Assembly: GCF_000213055.1 (NCBI RefSeq)
Contig: NZ_CM001165.1
Span: 3,490,445-3,554,444 of the forward strand
DNA from: Streptomyces sp. Tu6071
GTDB taxonomy: Bacteria > Actinomycetota > Actinomycetes > Streptomycetales > Streptomycetaceae
DNA: 64,000 nt
Reading direction: 5' to 3'
Positions 63,964 to 64,000 of this stretch are shown here, piece after piece; the first letter of the stretch is position 1, and each line of letters begins with the position of its first letter. The notes below the pieces were generated by a model, which saw nothing but the letters and a program-made list of their open reading frames with translations, was not told the DNA's origin and did no database searches. A program made the position numbers and the translations under genes.

Positions 63964-64000
63964 GCCACAGATGCTCGCGTCCACTGTGCAGTTCTCAAAC
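63964..64000 (-). other. 16S-23S spacer (partial) with the 5' stalk arm
   Basis: These last 37 bases are the end of the 16S-23S internal spacer. TGCTCGCGTCCACTGTG at 63972-63988 is the 5' arm of the processing stalk. No tRNA is seen in this piece. The 16S gene lies beyond the window. Confidence 0.85.

Overview
The window is 64 kb of very GC-rich DNA (roughly 73-75% by eye) with dense, codon-biased genes, mycothiol biosynthesis, GlnR, RsiG, Nur, CsoR and an actinobacterial rrn operon. All of this points to the chromosome core of a Streptomyces or a very close relative. I see no phage, insertion sequence, CRISPR array or tRNA gene.

Region by region. 1-12.4 kb: mshD, a secreted phosphoesterase, an oxidoreductase/TetR pair sharing a palindromic operator, then ppk-CHAD-Nudix, a PLP dehydratase, and a frameshifted small exported protein. 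12.4-19.5 kb: a hydrolase/PadR pair with an operator, a VOC protein, a dienelactone-hydrolase-like protein without its nucleophile, UshA-type 5'-nucleotidase, an Eis-like acetyltransferase, a class 3 asparaginase and the c-di-GMP-responsive anti-sigma factor RsiG. 19.5-28.7 kb: dtd, YgfZ, the nickel regulator Nur, a nitrobindin-like protein, a three-gene membrane-protein operon (one member broken at a G8 tract), DsrE, a decayed M48 protease, DUF3099, DUF1416, and a rhodanese preceded by a leaderless cysteine-containing leader peptide. 28.7-39.8 kb: two DUF2993/LmeA-like proteins, a hydrolase-MoaD-membrane protein operon, glnR, a LacI regulator, and a secretion-stress block (HtrA-like protease plus a CssRS-like two-component system) with 11-bp direct repeats in front of the protease. 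39.8-48.5 kb: pstSCAB behind a PHO box, an SDR gene behind twin palindromes, Pit plus its DUF47 partner, and csoR with its copper operator. 48.5-60 kb: small proteins, a PAP2 phosphatase, then a divergent SLT-NlpC/P60 hydrolase and five membrane/ATPase genes that together look like a domesticated type IV secretion apparatus. 60.6-64 kb: 5S and almost all the flanks of 23S rRNA, transcribed leftward.

Functional themes. Phosphate (ppk, ushA, pstSCAB, pit, DUF47), nitrogen (glnR, asparaginase), metal sensing (nur, csoR) and envelope quality control (HtrA, CssRS, LmeA-like proteins) are interleaved. Many promoters look leaderless: a TANNNT hexamer ends 6-7 nt before the start codon. The most interesting system is the T4SS-like locus at 50.7-60.0 kb, whose coupling-protein homologue has lost its Walker A region while the VirB4-like ATPase is intact. 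Starts were chosen by Shine-Dalgarno spacing, leaderless -10 boxes, overlap with the previous gene and family N-termini. All function calls come from reading motifs, not from database searches.
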